Assembly: GCA_030605745.1 (NCBI GenBank)
Contig: JAUWHT010000282.1
Span: 1 to 15,636, forward strand
Source of the DNA: Pirellulales bacterium
Lineage (GTDB): Bacteria > Planctomycetota > Planctomycetia > Pirellulales > Thermoguttaceae
Direction of reading: 5' to 3'
DNA length: 15,636 nt
Positions 6,863 through 12,487 of this stretch are shown here, one piece after another. A program made the translations under genes and the position numbers. Below the pieces are notes generated by a model, which saw only the letters and a list, made by a program, of their open reading frames with translations, did not search any database and was not told the DNA's origin. How positions within the stretch are numbered: the stretch's first letter is position 1; every line of letters begins with the position of its first letter.

Positions 6863-7888
6863 ATGAGTTACCATACACGGTATACAGGTTTTACATTGGT
6901 CGAGCTTCTTGTGGTGATCACGATCATCGGGATCCTGGTCGCGCTTTTGTTGCCGGCGGTTCAGTCTGCCCGCGAGTCGGCGCGGCAGTTGCAATGCAGC
7001 AACAATTTGAAGCAGATCGGATTGGCGTTTCACGTTTATCACAAGGCCCATAATGTGTTCCCACCTTCCTACGTCATCCAGCCTGGGGGAGGCGGGCTTA
7101 ACGGCACACCCGATTCGGTAACGCGGGATGCGGGGCCGGGCTGGGCGTGGGGAGCCCTGTTGCTGCCGTACCTGGAGCAGGGGGAGCTACACGATAAGCT
7201 CGATTTCAGCCGCCCCTGCTGGGACGAGCAAAACAAGGTGGGCTACGAGGAGTTGATCCCGGGGCACCCGGTCCAGGTGCCGTTGGTCGGGAGGCAGTTG
7301 AACGTCTTCCTTTGTCCCTCGGCCAATGGGGCCGAGGAACCGTTCCAGGTGTCGGGCAGTGGACCATCGGCCACGTTCGGCCGCTCTTGTTACGTGGCCA
7401 GCGCTGGCCAGAATGAGCCCTGGATCATCGACCCCCCGGTCGATAGCTATGAGGGAATTGCAGACGGACCGCTTTACCGCAACTCCCGCACGCGATTCGC
7501 TAATGTCACCGATGGGCTTTCCAACACGGTGTTCGTGGGAGAACATCATCCCATACTCAGTGACAAGACCTGGGTGGGTGTTGTTCCGGGTGCGTTGATC
7601 TGTCCCAAGCCGCAATTCGCCTTCCACCCGTGTGAGCCTCTCGGTGCACTCCTGGTCAACGTGCACAGTGGTCCTTGCCACGTAGGAGGGGAAGATCCGC
7701 CGGTGATTCACCCGCCCAATAGCCCGGCATGCGCCGTATGCCAAATGTATGCCGAGCATCCGGGCGGTTGTAACGTGCTGCTCGGGGACGGGAGCGTGCA
7801 TTTCATCTCCGAGACTATCAATCAGTTAACCTGGGCTGCCATGTCAAGCATGGCCAAGGGGGACTTCGTTGACGAGGGCCAGTTCTAA
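6863..7888 (+). CDS. DUF1559 protein with type IV prepilin-like N-terminus
   Basis: The start chosen is ATG 6863, which has a clear Shine-Dalgarno (TTGGAGG, 6851-6857). It gives a 341-residue protein with a short leader MSYHTRYTG followed by FTLVELLVVITIIGILVALL, the classic prepilin peptidase site (G/F) and class III signal anchor. An in-frame upstream ATG at 6782 would add 27 residues ahead of the leader and is unlikely. After the anchor, ESARQLQCSNNLKQIGLAFH and the FPPSY segment are typical of DUF1559, as is the C-terminal GGCNVLLGDGSVHFISE (the DG motif). DUF1559 proteins are massively expanded in planctomycetes; their role is unknown but they are thought to be pseudopilins or surface proteins. 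A lipoprotein gene follows after 36 bases. Confidence 0.95.
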   Translation: MSYHTRYTGFTLVELLVVITIIGILVALLLPAVQSARESARQLQCSNNLKQIGLAFHVYHKAHNVFPPSYVIQPGGGGLNGTPDSVTRDAGPGWAWGALLLPYLEQGELHDKLDFSRPCWDEQNKVGYEELIPGHPVQVPLVGRQLNVFLCPSANGAEEPFQVSGSGPSATFGRSCYVASAGQNEPWIIDPPVDSYEGIADGPLYRNSRTRFANVTDGLSNTVFVGEHHPILSDKTWVGVVPGALICPKPQFAFHPCEPLGALLVNVHSGPCHVGGEDPPVIHPPNSPACAVCQMYAEHPGGCNVLLGDGSVHFISETINQLTWAAMSSMAKGDFVDEGQF

Positions 7889-7924
7889 GTAATTCCAATC
7901 CGTAACCATTTGAGAGAGTGTGAC

Positions 7925-8281
7925 ATGACCACCAAAAAATCTGAGGTTCTGGTAACGTGGCTCGCGACAGTTACTCTTGCACTTCTAGTGGTCGGGTGTG
8001 GCCCGCCACAGGCGGCACCGCAAAATCAGCAGCTCATTGCCTCGCTTAGAACCGCAATATCAGCCCGGAATTCTCAGTGGCTTGAAAAAAACGCGGAAGT
8101 GCTTGAAAAACGTTACGCTGAGGGCAAAGTATCCGACGCAGAACTAGAAGCCTTCCAAGCCATTATCAATAGGGCCAGAGCCGGTAAGTGGGAGCAGGCG
8201 GAGCAGGAAGTCCTTGCCTTTCAGAAAGCGCAGCGGCCCACTCAGGAACAGATCGACCGTGTGACGAAAGGTGCGCGGTGA
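7925..8281 (+). CDS. Small predicted lipoprotein, function unknown
   Basis: This 118-residue protein begins at ATG 7925, preceded by GAGAG. A TTG at 7910 would add five residues but gives a worse signal peptide. After a lysine-containing N-region and a hydrophobic stretch (VTWLATVTLALLVVG) comes the lipobox VVGC, so the cysteine (about residue 25) is probably lipidated and the protein membrane-anchored on the outer face. The rest is charged and predicted helical, with heptad-like alternation (WLEKNAEVLEKRY, AELEAFQAIINRA). It sits 36 bases after the DUF1559 gene and is probably co-transcribed; small lipoproteins next to DUF1559 genes are a common planctomycete arrangement. No catalytic motif is visible. 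Confidence 0.8.
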   Translation: MTTKKSEVLVTWLATVTLALLVVGCGPPQAAPQNQQLIASLRTAISARNSQWLEKNAEVLEKRYAEGKVSDAELEAFQAIINRARAGKWEQAEQEVLAFQKAQRPTQEQIDRVTKGAR

Positions 8282-8309
8282 ATTCCGCCTGCAAACACAG
8301 AGCGATTCC

Positions 8310-8531
8310 ATGATTGACCGGATCGTTATTGACCCGAAAATCTGTCACGGCAAACCCATCATTCAGGGCACACGGATACCAGTAGCTCGGGTCATCGGCT
8401 ACTTGGCCGGTGGCATGAGCTTCGAGGACATCCAACGAGATTTCGACCTGAGCTTGGAGGACATCCGGGCCGCGCTGGATTACGCCGCCGAACTGCTGAG
8501 CGAGGAACAACATCACCCTCTGCTGGTGTGA
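8310..8531 (+). CDS. DUF433 family protein (antitoxin-like), orphan
   Basis: A 73-residue protein starting MIDRIVIDPKICHGKPIIQG, followed by TRIPVARVIGYLAGGMSFED and a helical C-terminal segment. This is a full-length match to the DUF433 pattern (D-P-x-I-C-x-G-K-P-x-I-x-G-T-R-I-P-V). These small winged-helix-like proteins are usually encoded next to a DUF5615 PIN-like toxin and are taken to be its antitoxin. No DUF5615 gene follows; the next 68 bases lead directly to a VapB gene. ATG 8310 fits the family N-terminus; an upstream GTG at 8271 in the same frame overlaps the lipoprotein stop and would add 13 atypical residues. The Shine-Dalgarno is weak, so translation may depend on the upstream gene. 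Confidence 0.88.
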   Translation: MIDRIVIDPKICHGKPIIQGTRIPVARVIGYLAGGMSFEDIQRDFDLSLEDIRAALDYAAELLSEEQHHPLLV

Positions 8532-8564
8532 CGAACGGCCATCCGTTTCTGATAAAATAGCACT

Positions 8565-8588
8565 TGCATCGCATGTGCAAATGATGCA
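8565..8588. promoter_or_regulatory. Imperfect palindrome upstream of vapB, possible operator
   Basis: TGCATC (8565-8570) and GATGCA (8583-8588) form the outer half-sites of a 24-base dyad, with a matching inner TG/CA pair. It lies 11 bases before the vapB start and overlaps a weak promoter candidate (TTGCAT 8564-8569, CATATT 8587-8592). Type II antitoxins commonly bind such dyads to autoregulate. Binding is inferred. Confidence 0.4.
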
Positions 8589-8599
8589 TATTTATATGT

Positions 8600-8797
8600 A
8601 TGAGAACGACACTGAATATCGATGATGAAACTTTTGCAAAAGCGGCCAGGCTCACCGGGGTGAAGGAAAAGACCTCTCTAGTCAAGATGGGGCTAGAGGC
8701 ACTTATCGCCTTGGAGAGCGCCAAGCGCCTCGCCGATCTTGGTGGCACGGAGGGACAGCTACGTCCTATTCCCCGTCGCCGGTCCAGCAGGAAGTGA
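8600..8797 (+). CDS. VapB-family antitoxin (DUF2191-type), orphan
   Basis: A 65-residue protein. The N-terminal RTTLNIDDE is the ribbon-helix-helix strand that pairs in dimers to bind DNA; FAKAARLTGVKEKTSLVKMG forms the helices. The C-terminal ALESAKRLADLGGTEGQLRP is the toxin-binding tail typical of this subfamily (LA-x-LGG). Its usual partner is a VapC PIN-domain ribonuclease translated from an ATG a few bases after the stop. Here that ATG is present two bases downstream, but the frame closes after 12 codons. The antitoxin itself is full-length and has no visible damage. No Shine-Dalgarno is seen before the ATG. Confidence 0.9.
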   Translation: MRTTLNIDDETFAKAARLTGVKEKTSLVKMGLEALIALESAKRLADLGGTEGQLRPIPRRRSSRK

Positions 8798-8799
8798 GT

Positions 8800-8838
8800 A
8801 TGGTGCCGGTCGATACATCTACTGAACGCGTCGGATAG
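8800..8838 (+). pseudogene. vapC stub (first codons of a PIN-domain toxin)
   Basis: Translation from ATG 8800 reads MVPVDTSTERVG and stops at TAG 8836-8838. The first seven residues match the conserved VapC start (M-V-x-V-D-T-S), which includes the first catalytic aspartate of the PIN domain. The start is two bases after the vapB stop, the standard vapBC spacing. All the rest of the ~130-residue toxin is missing, and the 61 bases between the stub and the next gene show no toxin-like reading frame. A deletion that removed the toxin body is the simplest reading. Confidence 0.7.
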
Positions 8839-8899
8839 GCTGGAAGTTTCGTACAGAGTGTGAGGCATTCGGCTTAAAGCTCTGAACACGCACCCGATT

Positions 8900-11587
8900 T
8901 CACACCACGTCCTTGCTGACCAGCACGACGTCTTCTTCCTGTTCGGCGTCTAACTTGAAGCCGCGGTTGCGGAAGGTGGCCAGCATTCGGGTGTTGTCTT
9001 TTGAGGTTTCGGCCACTACATGCTTGACGTCCCAGCGCTTGGCGACTTCGAGGCAATAGTCGGTAAGCAATCCGCCCAGCCCGTGGCCGTGCCAGCGATC
9101 GACTACGATCACGGCATATTCGGCCGTGTGGTGGTCGACGTCGGCAACCAGCCGGCCAACGCCGATCAGCTTCCGCTGGCCTTCTTCTTCGACCTCGGCC
9201 ACAATGCCCAGTTCGCGGTCGTAGTCGATGAAGCAGTAGCGGGTGGCCATCTCGTGTGTGGTCTGCTTGAACAGGTAACTGAAGCGGAACCAGATCGACT
9301 GGGTCGAGCAGCCCGCCAGTAGTTCGTGCCACATCGGCTCGTCTTCCGGCTTGATCGGCCGCAGCACGACGGGCATTCCGTCTTTCATTTTCCGCTCGGT
9401 TACGTACTCGTCCGGATACGGCCGGATTGCCAGGTGGGCGAACGGGCGGACCGAGTGGACCGCTACGTCGCGGTCGACGATTACCCGGGCGTCCAGGGCG
9501 ATAACGTCCTCGGGCGTGACTAGCAGCGGGTTGATGTCGAGTTCCTTGATTTCCGGGTAGTCGGCCACCAGATATGAGAACCGCATGATGATTTCGATCA
9601 GCCGATCGATGTTTGCGCCGGGCTTGCCTCGGTAGCCTTGCAGCAGTGGCCACGACTTGAGCGATTCGAGCATCCGTCGTGCAAGCGATTCGTTTAGCGG
9701 CGGCAGGCCCAGCGCCCGGTCGCGGAACACCTCGGCCGCCGTCCCGCCCATGCCCACCATGATTACCGAGCCGAACACCGGGTCCTTCTTGCTGCCCATT
9801 ATCAACTCGAAGCTGTTTGGATAGCTAACCATCTTCTGGACGGTCGCGCCGATGATTTCGGCATCAGGCCGCATCTGCTTGGCTCTTGCGGTCATCGCAT
9901 CGAACGTCTCGCGGACTGCCTCCTTGGAGGCCAGGTCCAATACAACTCCGCCAACGTCGGTTTTATGGGTGATTTGCGGCGAGTGGATCTTCAGCACGAC
10001 GGGGTAACCGCAGCGTCGGGCCACTTCGACGGCTTCGTCGGCGGTTCGGGCCGCCTGGGGCTTTGTGACGGGAATCTCGTAAGCCTCCAGAAACGCCTTG
10101 GAGAGGTTCTCCGAAAGAATATCACCGCCCTCGGTCAGAATCGTGTCGAACACGCCCCGCAACCGCTTCCGATCCAGGGTGAACTCCATTGGGATGTCGC
10201 GCGGCGTCTCGTGGAGTATTTCGAGGTTTCGGGCGTAGGAAACCAGGTGCATGAACGCGCGGATCGCTTGTTCCGGCGTGGTGTAGGTGGGAATGCCCGA
10301 CTCGCTGAGCAACTGCACTCCCTCGCTGACGACGCGGCCGCCCATCCAGGCCGCCAGAACGGGCTTGTGGGCCTTCGCAGCCACCCGGCCGACGGTCTGC
10401 GCCGTGGCCGTCGGATCGGTCATCGCCTGGGGCGTTAGGATCACCAGCACGGCGTCCACACCCTTGTCCTTAAGCACGACCTCGACTGCCTTGGCGAACC
10501 GTTCGGGCGGGGCGTCGCCGAGCACGTCGACCGGGTTGCCGTGCGACCAGCAGGCGGGCAGAAAAGCGTCCAGTTCTTTCATCGTTTGGTCGGAGATTAC
10601 GGCCAGCTTGCCGTCCTGCGCGATTAGGGCGTCGGTGGTCATCACGCCGGGACCGCCGGCGTTAGTGATAATCGCCAGCCGATCTCCCTTGGGCGGCTCC
10701 TGCCTGGCCAACAGTTCGGCACAGTCGAACATCTCTTCGACCTGGAAGATGCGTTCGATACCGGCCCGCTGGAACGCCGCCTCATAAACCGCATCCACCC
10801 CGGCCATGGCGCCGGTGTGCGAAGCGGCGGCTGCGGCCGATTCGGTGAACCGGCCCGCTTTGTAGGCCACGATGGGCTTGGTTCGGGCGAATGCGCGGGC
10901 GGCCGACATGAACTCCCGCGCCTCGCTGATCGACTCGATGTACAGGATGATCGACCGGGTCTCGGTAGCCGAACCCATGTAGTCGATCAGGTCGCCCATG
11001 CTCACGTCCAGCATGTTGCCAACCGATACGAAGTACGAAAAACCGACCCCCTCGTCGATCGCCCAGTCCAACACTGACGTGCACAGCGCGCCGGATTGGG
11101 AGATGAAGCTGACGTGTCCCTTGCCGGGCGTGGCGGCGGCGAAGCTGGCGTTCAGCTTGATACCGGGTACGATGACACCCAGGCAATTCGGCCCGAGGAT
11201 CCTCATCCCGTCGAATTTCCGCTGTTCTTCGAGGACCTGCTGCTCCAACTGCTTGCCTTCGTCTCCCACCTCGCGGAACCCGGCCGAGATGATGACCAGT
11301 CCCCTGGTACCCGCCTCTCCACACTCCCGCACGATTCCCGCTACCGTGTGCGCCGGTGTGCAAACCACGGCCAGATCGGGTGGATGAGGGAGACTCGGGA
11401 TGTCCTTGTAGGCCTGGACTCCCTGGACCGATTCGTGCTTGGGGTTGACCGGGTAGACGACGCCCCGGAAGCCCGATCCGATCAGATTGCGCAAGACTGT
11501 ATAGCCCACGCTGGTAGGGTTATCGCTGGCCCCGATCACGGCGACCCGACTGGGCTGAAAAATTTTGTCCAGGTTCCGGATGCTCAC
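8900..11587 (-). CDS. NDP-forming acyl-CoA synthetase / GNAT acetyltransferase fusion (PatZ/Pat-like)
   Basis: An 895-residue cytoplasmic fusion, close to the length of E. coli PatZ. Domains in order: CoA-binding Rossmann (~8-130, VAVIGASDNPTSVGYTVLRN), ligase-type flavodoxin-like domains (~155-460), ATP-grasp (~490-705, GYPVVLKIHSPQITHKTDVGG from 527), and GNAT acetyltransferase (~735-890, RWHGHGLGGLL at 831-841 as the acetyl-CoA loop). Pat proteins acetylate lysines, for example on acetyl-CoA synthetase. Unlike enterobacterial Pat, which I recall lacks the phosphorylatable histidine, this protein keeps SHTGAMAG (256-263) with His257, so it may retain ADP-forming synthetase activity. The start is GTG at 11587 with GAGGAG at 11594-11599, which abuts a 73-base hairpin. 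No acs gene is in the window. Confidence 0.92.
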   Translation of the reverse strand: MSIRNLDKIFQPSRVAVIGASDNPTSVGYTVLRNLIGSGFRGVVYPVNPKHESVQGVQAYKDIPSLPHPPDLAVVCTPAHTVAGIVRECGEAGTRGLVIISAGFREVGDEGKQLEQQVLEEQRKFDGMRILGPNCLGVIVPGIKLNASFAAATPGKGHVSFISQSGALCTSVLDWAIDEGVGFSYFVSVGNMLDVSMGDLIDYMGSATETRSIILYIESISEAREFMSAARAFARTKPIVAYKAGRFTESAAAAASHTGAMAGVDAVYEAAFQRAGIERIFQVEEMFDCAELLARQEPPKGDRLAIITNAGGPGVMTTDALIAQDGKLAVISDQTMKELDAFLPACWSHGNPVDVLGDAPPERFAKAVEVVLKDKGVDAVLVILTPQAMTDPTATAQTVGRVAAKAHKPVLAAWMGGRVVSEGVQLLSESGIPTYTTPEQAIRAFMHLVSYARNLEILHETPRDIPMEFTLDRKRLRGVFDTILTEGGDILSENLSKAFLEAYEIPVTKPQAARTADEAVEVARRCGYPVVLKIHSPQITHKTDVGGVVLDLASKEAVRETFDAMTARAKQMRPDAEIIGATVQKMVSYPNSFELIMGSKKDPVFGSVIMVGMGGTAAEVFRDRALGLPPLNESLARRMLESLKSWPLLQGYRGKPGANIDRLIEIIMRFSYLVADYPEIKELDINPLLVTPEDVIALDARVIVDRDVAVHSVRPFAHLAIRPYPDEYVTERKMKDGMPVVLRPIKPEDEPMWHELLAGCSTQSIWFRFSYLFKQTTHEMATRYCFIDYDRELGIVAEVEEEGQRKLIGVGRLVADVDHHTAEYAVIVVDRWHGHGLGGLLTDYCLEVAKRWDVKHVVAETSKDNTRMLATFRNRGFKLDAEQEEDVVLVSKDVV

Positions 11588-11599
11588 TTTTCGCTCCTC

Positions 11600-11672
11600 T
11601 TTGTAGGAGGCGACTCCAGTCGCCGATGGTGAACCAGAACTTCAGTCGGCGACTGGAGTCGCCTCCTACAAA
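11600..11672. repeat. Perfect 27-base inverted repeat (double hairpin)
   Basis: The arms at 11600-11626 and 11646-11672 are exact reverse complements with a 19-base loop. Each arm contains a second palindrome (GGCGACT-CC-AGTCGCC on the left), so alternative folds exist. It ends directly at the Shine-Dalgarno of the acyl-CoA synthetase gene. Arm and loop sizes are close to those of the element at 23-94. Confidence 0.9.
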
Positions 11673-11692
11673 ACCTCTTGGTCACTCCACTA

Positions 11693-11740
11693 ATATAGTA
11701 CGTCGGCGCCGGTGGCGAAACCATTAAGGATTACGTCGCC
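11693..11740 (-). other. Possible decayed dockerin-type I fragment
   Basis: The minus strand reads GDVILNGFATGADVLY followed by TAG. This resembles the calcium-binding half of planctomycete dockerin repeats (GD-x-N-x-DG-x-V-x-GAD). It has no start, signal or second repeat, so if real it is the tail of a lost secreted protein. A chance match cannot be excluded. Confidence 0.25.
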
Positions 11741-11803
11741 GAGGTAGACTGCGAAGAAAAGTCGGGTTGAAGCGGTTGTAGCGGCTGGATAGCCATTGAC
11801 GAT

Positions 11804-11838
11804 CAGTTGGGGCGGCAGTTGAACTGCCATCCCAACTG
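11804..11838. repeat. Palindrome downstream of the cyclic-nucleotide-fold gene
   Basis: The arms (11804-11820 and 11822-11838, 17 bases) pair except at two adjacent positions around a single central base. The core GTTGGGGCGGCAGTT is shared, with one change, by the palindrome at 12408-12440. On the minus strand it lies 22 bases after the stop of the gene at 11860 and could form a hairpin, but no T-run follows. Confidence 0.75.
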
Positions 11839-11859
11839 GTGTCATCACCATCGGAGATA

Positions 11860-12306
11860 CTACTCTGAATCGGCGATTTGCAGCCGGGCCGCCTGGAGCC
11901 GACGCCGGATCACTCGCGCCATCTGACCCATCAGGTGGTAGCCAAAGTGTGGGTCCTTCTCGCACAGAGCCCTCAGGCTCTTGGCTTCAATGGCCACAAC
12001 CTCGGTCTTGGCCCGGCAGATGCCGATCGAAAAAGTGGTGTGCGGCTTGACCACGGCCGACCAGACCAGGAAATCACCCGGCTTGAGCGTGTCGACGGTC
12101 AGGCGTTTGCCGCTGGGCAGCAGATATTGGACGTCGACATGGCCCGCAGTCACGATGTACAGGTGGTCAGACGCCTGGTCTTCTCGGAACACGATGTCGC
12201 CGGCATCGTAGCTCTGCGTCTGGCTGATGTTGGCCACGGCCTGGATGGTTTTCTCGTCCACGTCGGCCGCATCGAGATATTCGTGCAGGGCTTCGAGAAT
12301 GGTCAT
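11860..12306 (-). CDS. Cyclic-nucleotide-binding-fold (Crp/Fnr-type sensor) protein without DNA-binding domain
   Basis: This 148-residue protein starts at ATG 12306 (MTILEALHEYLDA), which has AGAAGGA upstream. An in-frame ATG at 12426 would add 40 residues encoded by repeat sequence and is unlikely. Residues ~30-120 are a cNMP-binding beta-barrel: AGDIVFRE, SDHLYIVTAGHVDV, TLKPGDFLVWSA, then a helical tail (HLMGQMARVIRRRLQAARLQ). The phosphate-binding cassette is not canonical: where cAMP binders have R-x-A after GE-x-A, this has KPHTT, so it may bind another ligand or act as a structural sensor. There is no helix-turn-helix domain. It is flanked on both sides by related palindromes and lies between the polymerase X and acyl-CoA synthetase genes; a link with the Pat-like protein (cAMP-regulated in mycobacteria) is only speculation. 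Confidence 0.8.
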   Translation of the reverse strand: MTILEALHEYLDAADVDEKTIQAVANISQTQSYDAGDIVFREDQASDHLYIVTAGHVDVQYLLPSGKRLTVDTLKPGDFLVWSAVVKPHTTFSIGICRAKTEVVAIEAKSLRALCEKDPHFGYHLMGQMARVIRRRLQAARLQIADSE

Positions 12307-12367
12307 GTGGTTTTCCTTCTGATCGCGCCCCAGAAGTATAGCATTTTCCATGGTGTCGGCAAGATAG

Positions 12368-12487
12368 TTTAGCCGCCGGGCTTGCCCGGCGCGTTGGCAT
12401 TCGAATCTGTTGGGGTGGCAGTTCAACTGCTACCCCAACATTTGCACCGGCCACAGAACAACGCGCGGGGCAAGCCCGGCGGCTAAA
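12368..12487. repeat. Inverted pair of the 28-base dispersed repeat (copies 2 and 3)
   Basis: Copy 2 (12368-12395) is the exact reverse complement of 137-164; copy 3 (12460-12487) is in direct orientation with one mismatch. They flank a 64-base spacer holding another palindrome (12408-12440), giving a nested symmetric element. Copy 3 overlaps the end of the polymerase gene and contains its TAG stop codon (12483-12485, minus strand). Confidence 0.88.
12408..12440. repeat. Nested palindrome upstream of the cyclic-nucleotide-fold gene
   Basis: Arms of 16 bases (12408-12423 and 12425-12440) pair with one mismatch around a single C. The sequence (TGTTGGGGTGGCAGTT in the left arm) is closely related to the palindrome at 11804-11838, so the two bracket the gene at 11860-12306. 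Confidence 0.8.

Noticed and set aside
8392..8889. 165-codon open frame on the minus strand
   Set aside because: It lies opposite DUF433, VapB and the vapC stub, has no family resemblance, and the plus-strand genes have recognisable motifs.
12307..12426. 40-residue N-terminal extension of the cyclic-nucleotide-fold protein
   Set aside because: Much of it is translated from the dispersed repeat; ATG 12306 has a good Shine-Dalgarno and a normal family N-terminus.
11860..12440. Complete insertion sequence or transposon around the cyclic-nucleotide-fold gene
   Set aside because: The bracketing palindromes are self-complementary rather than terminal inverted repeats, there is no transposase and no target-site duplication was seen.
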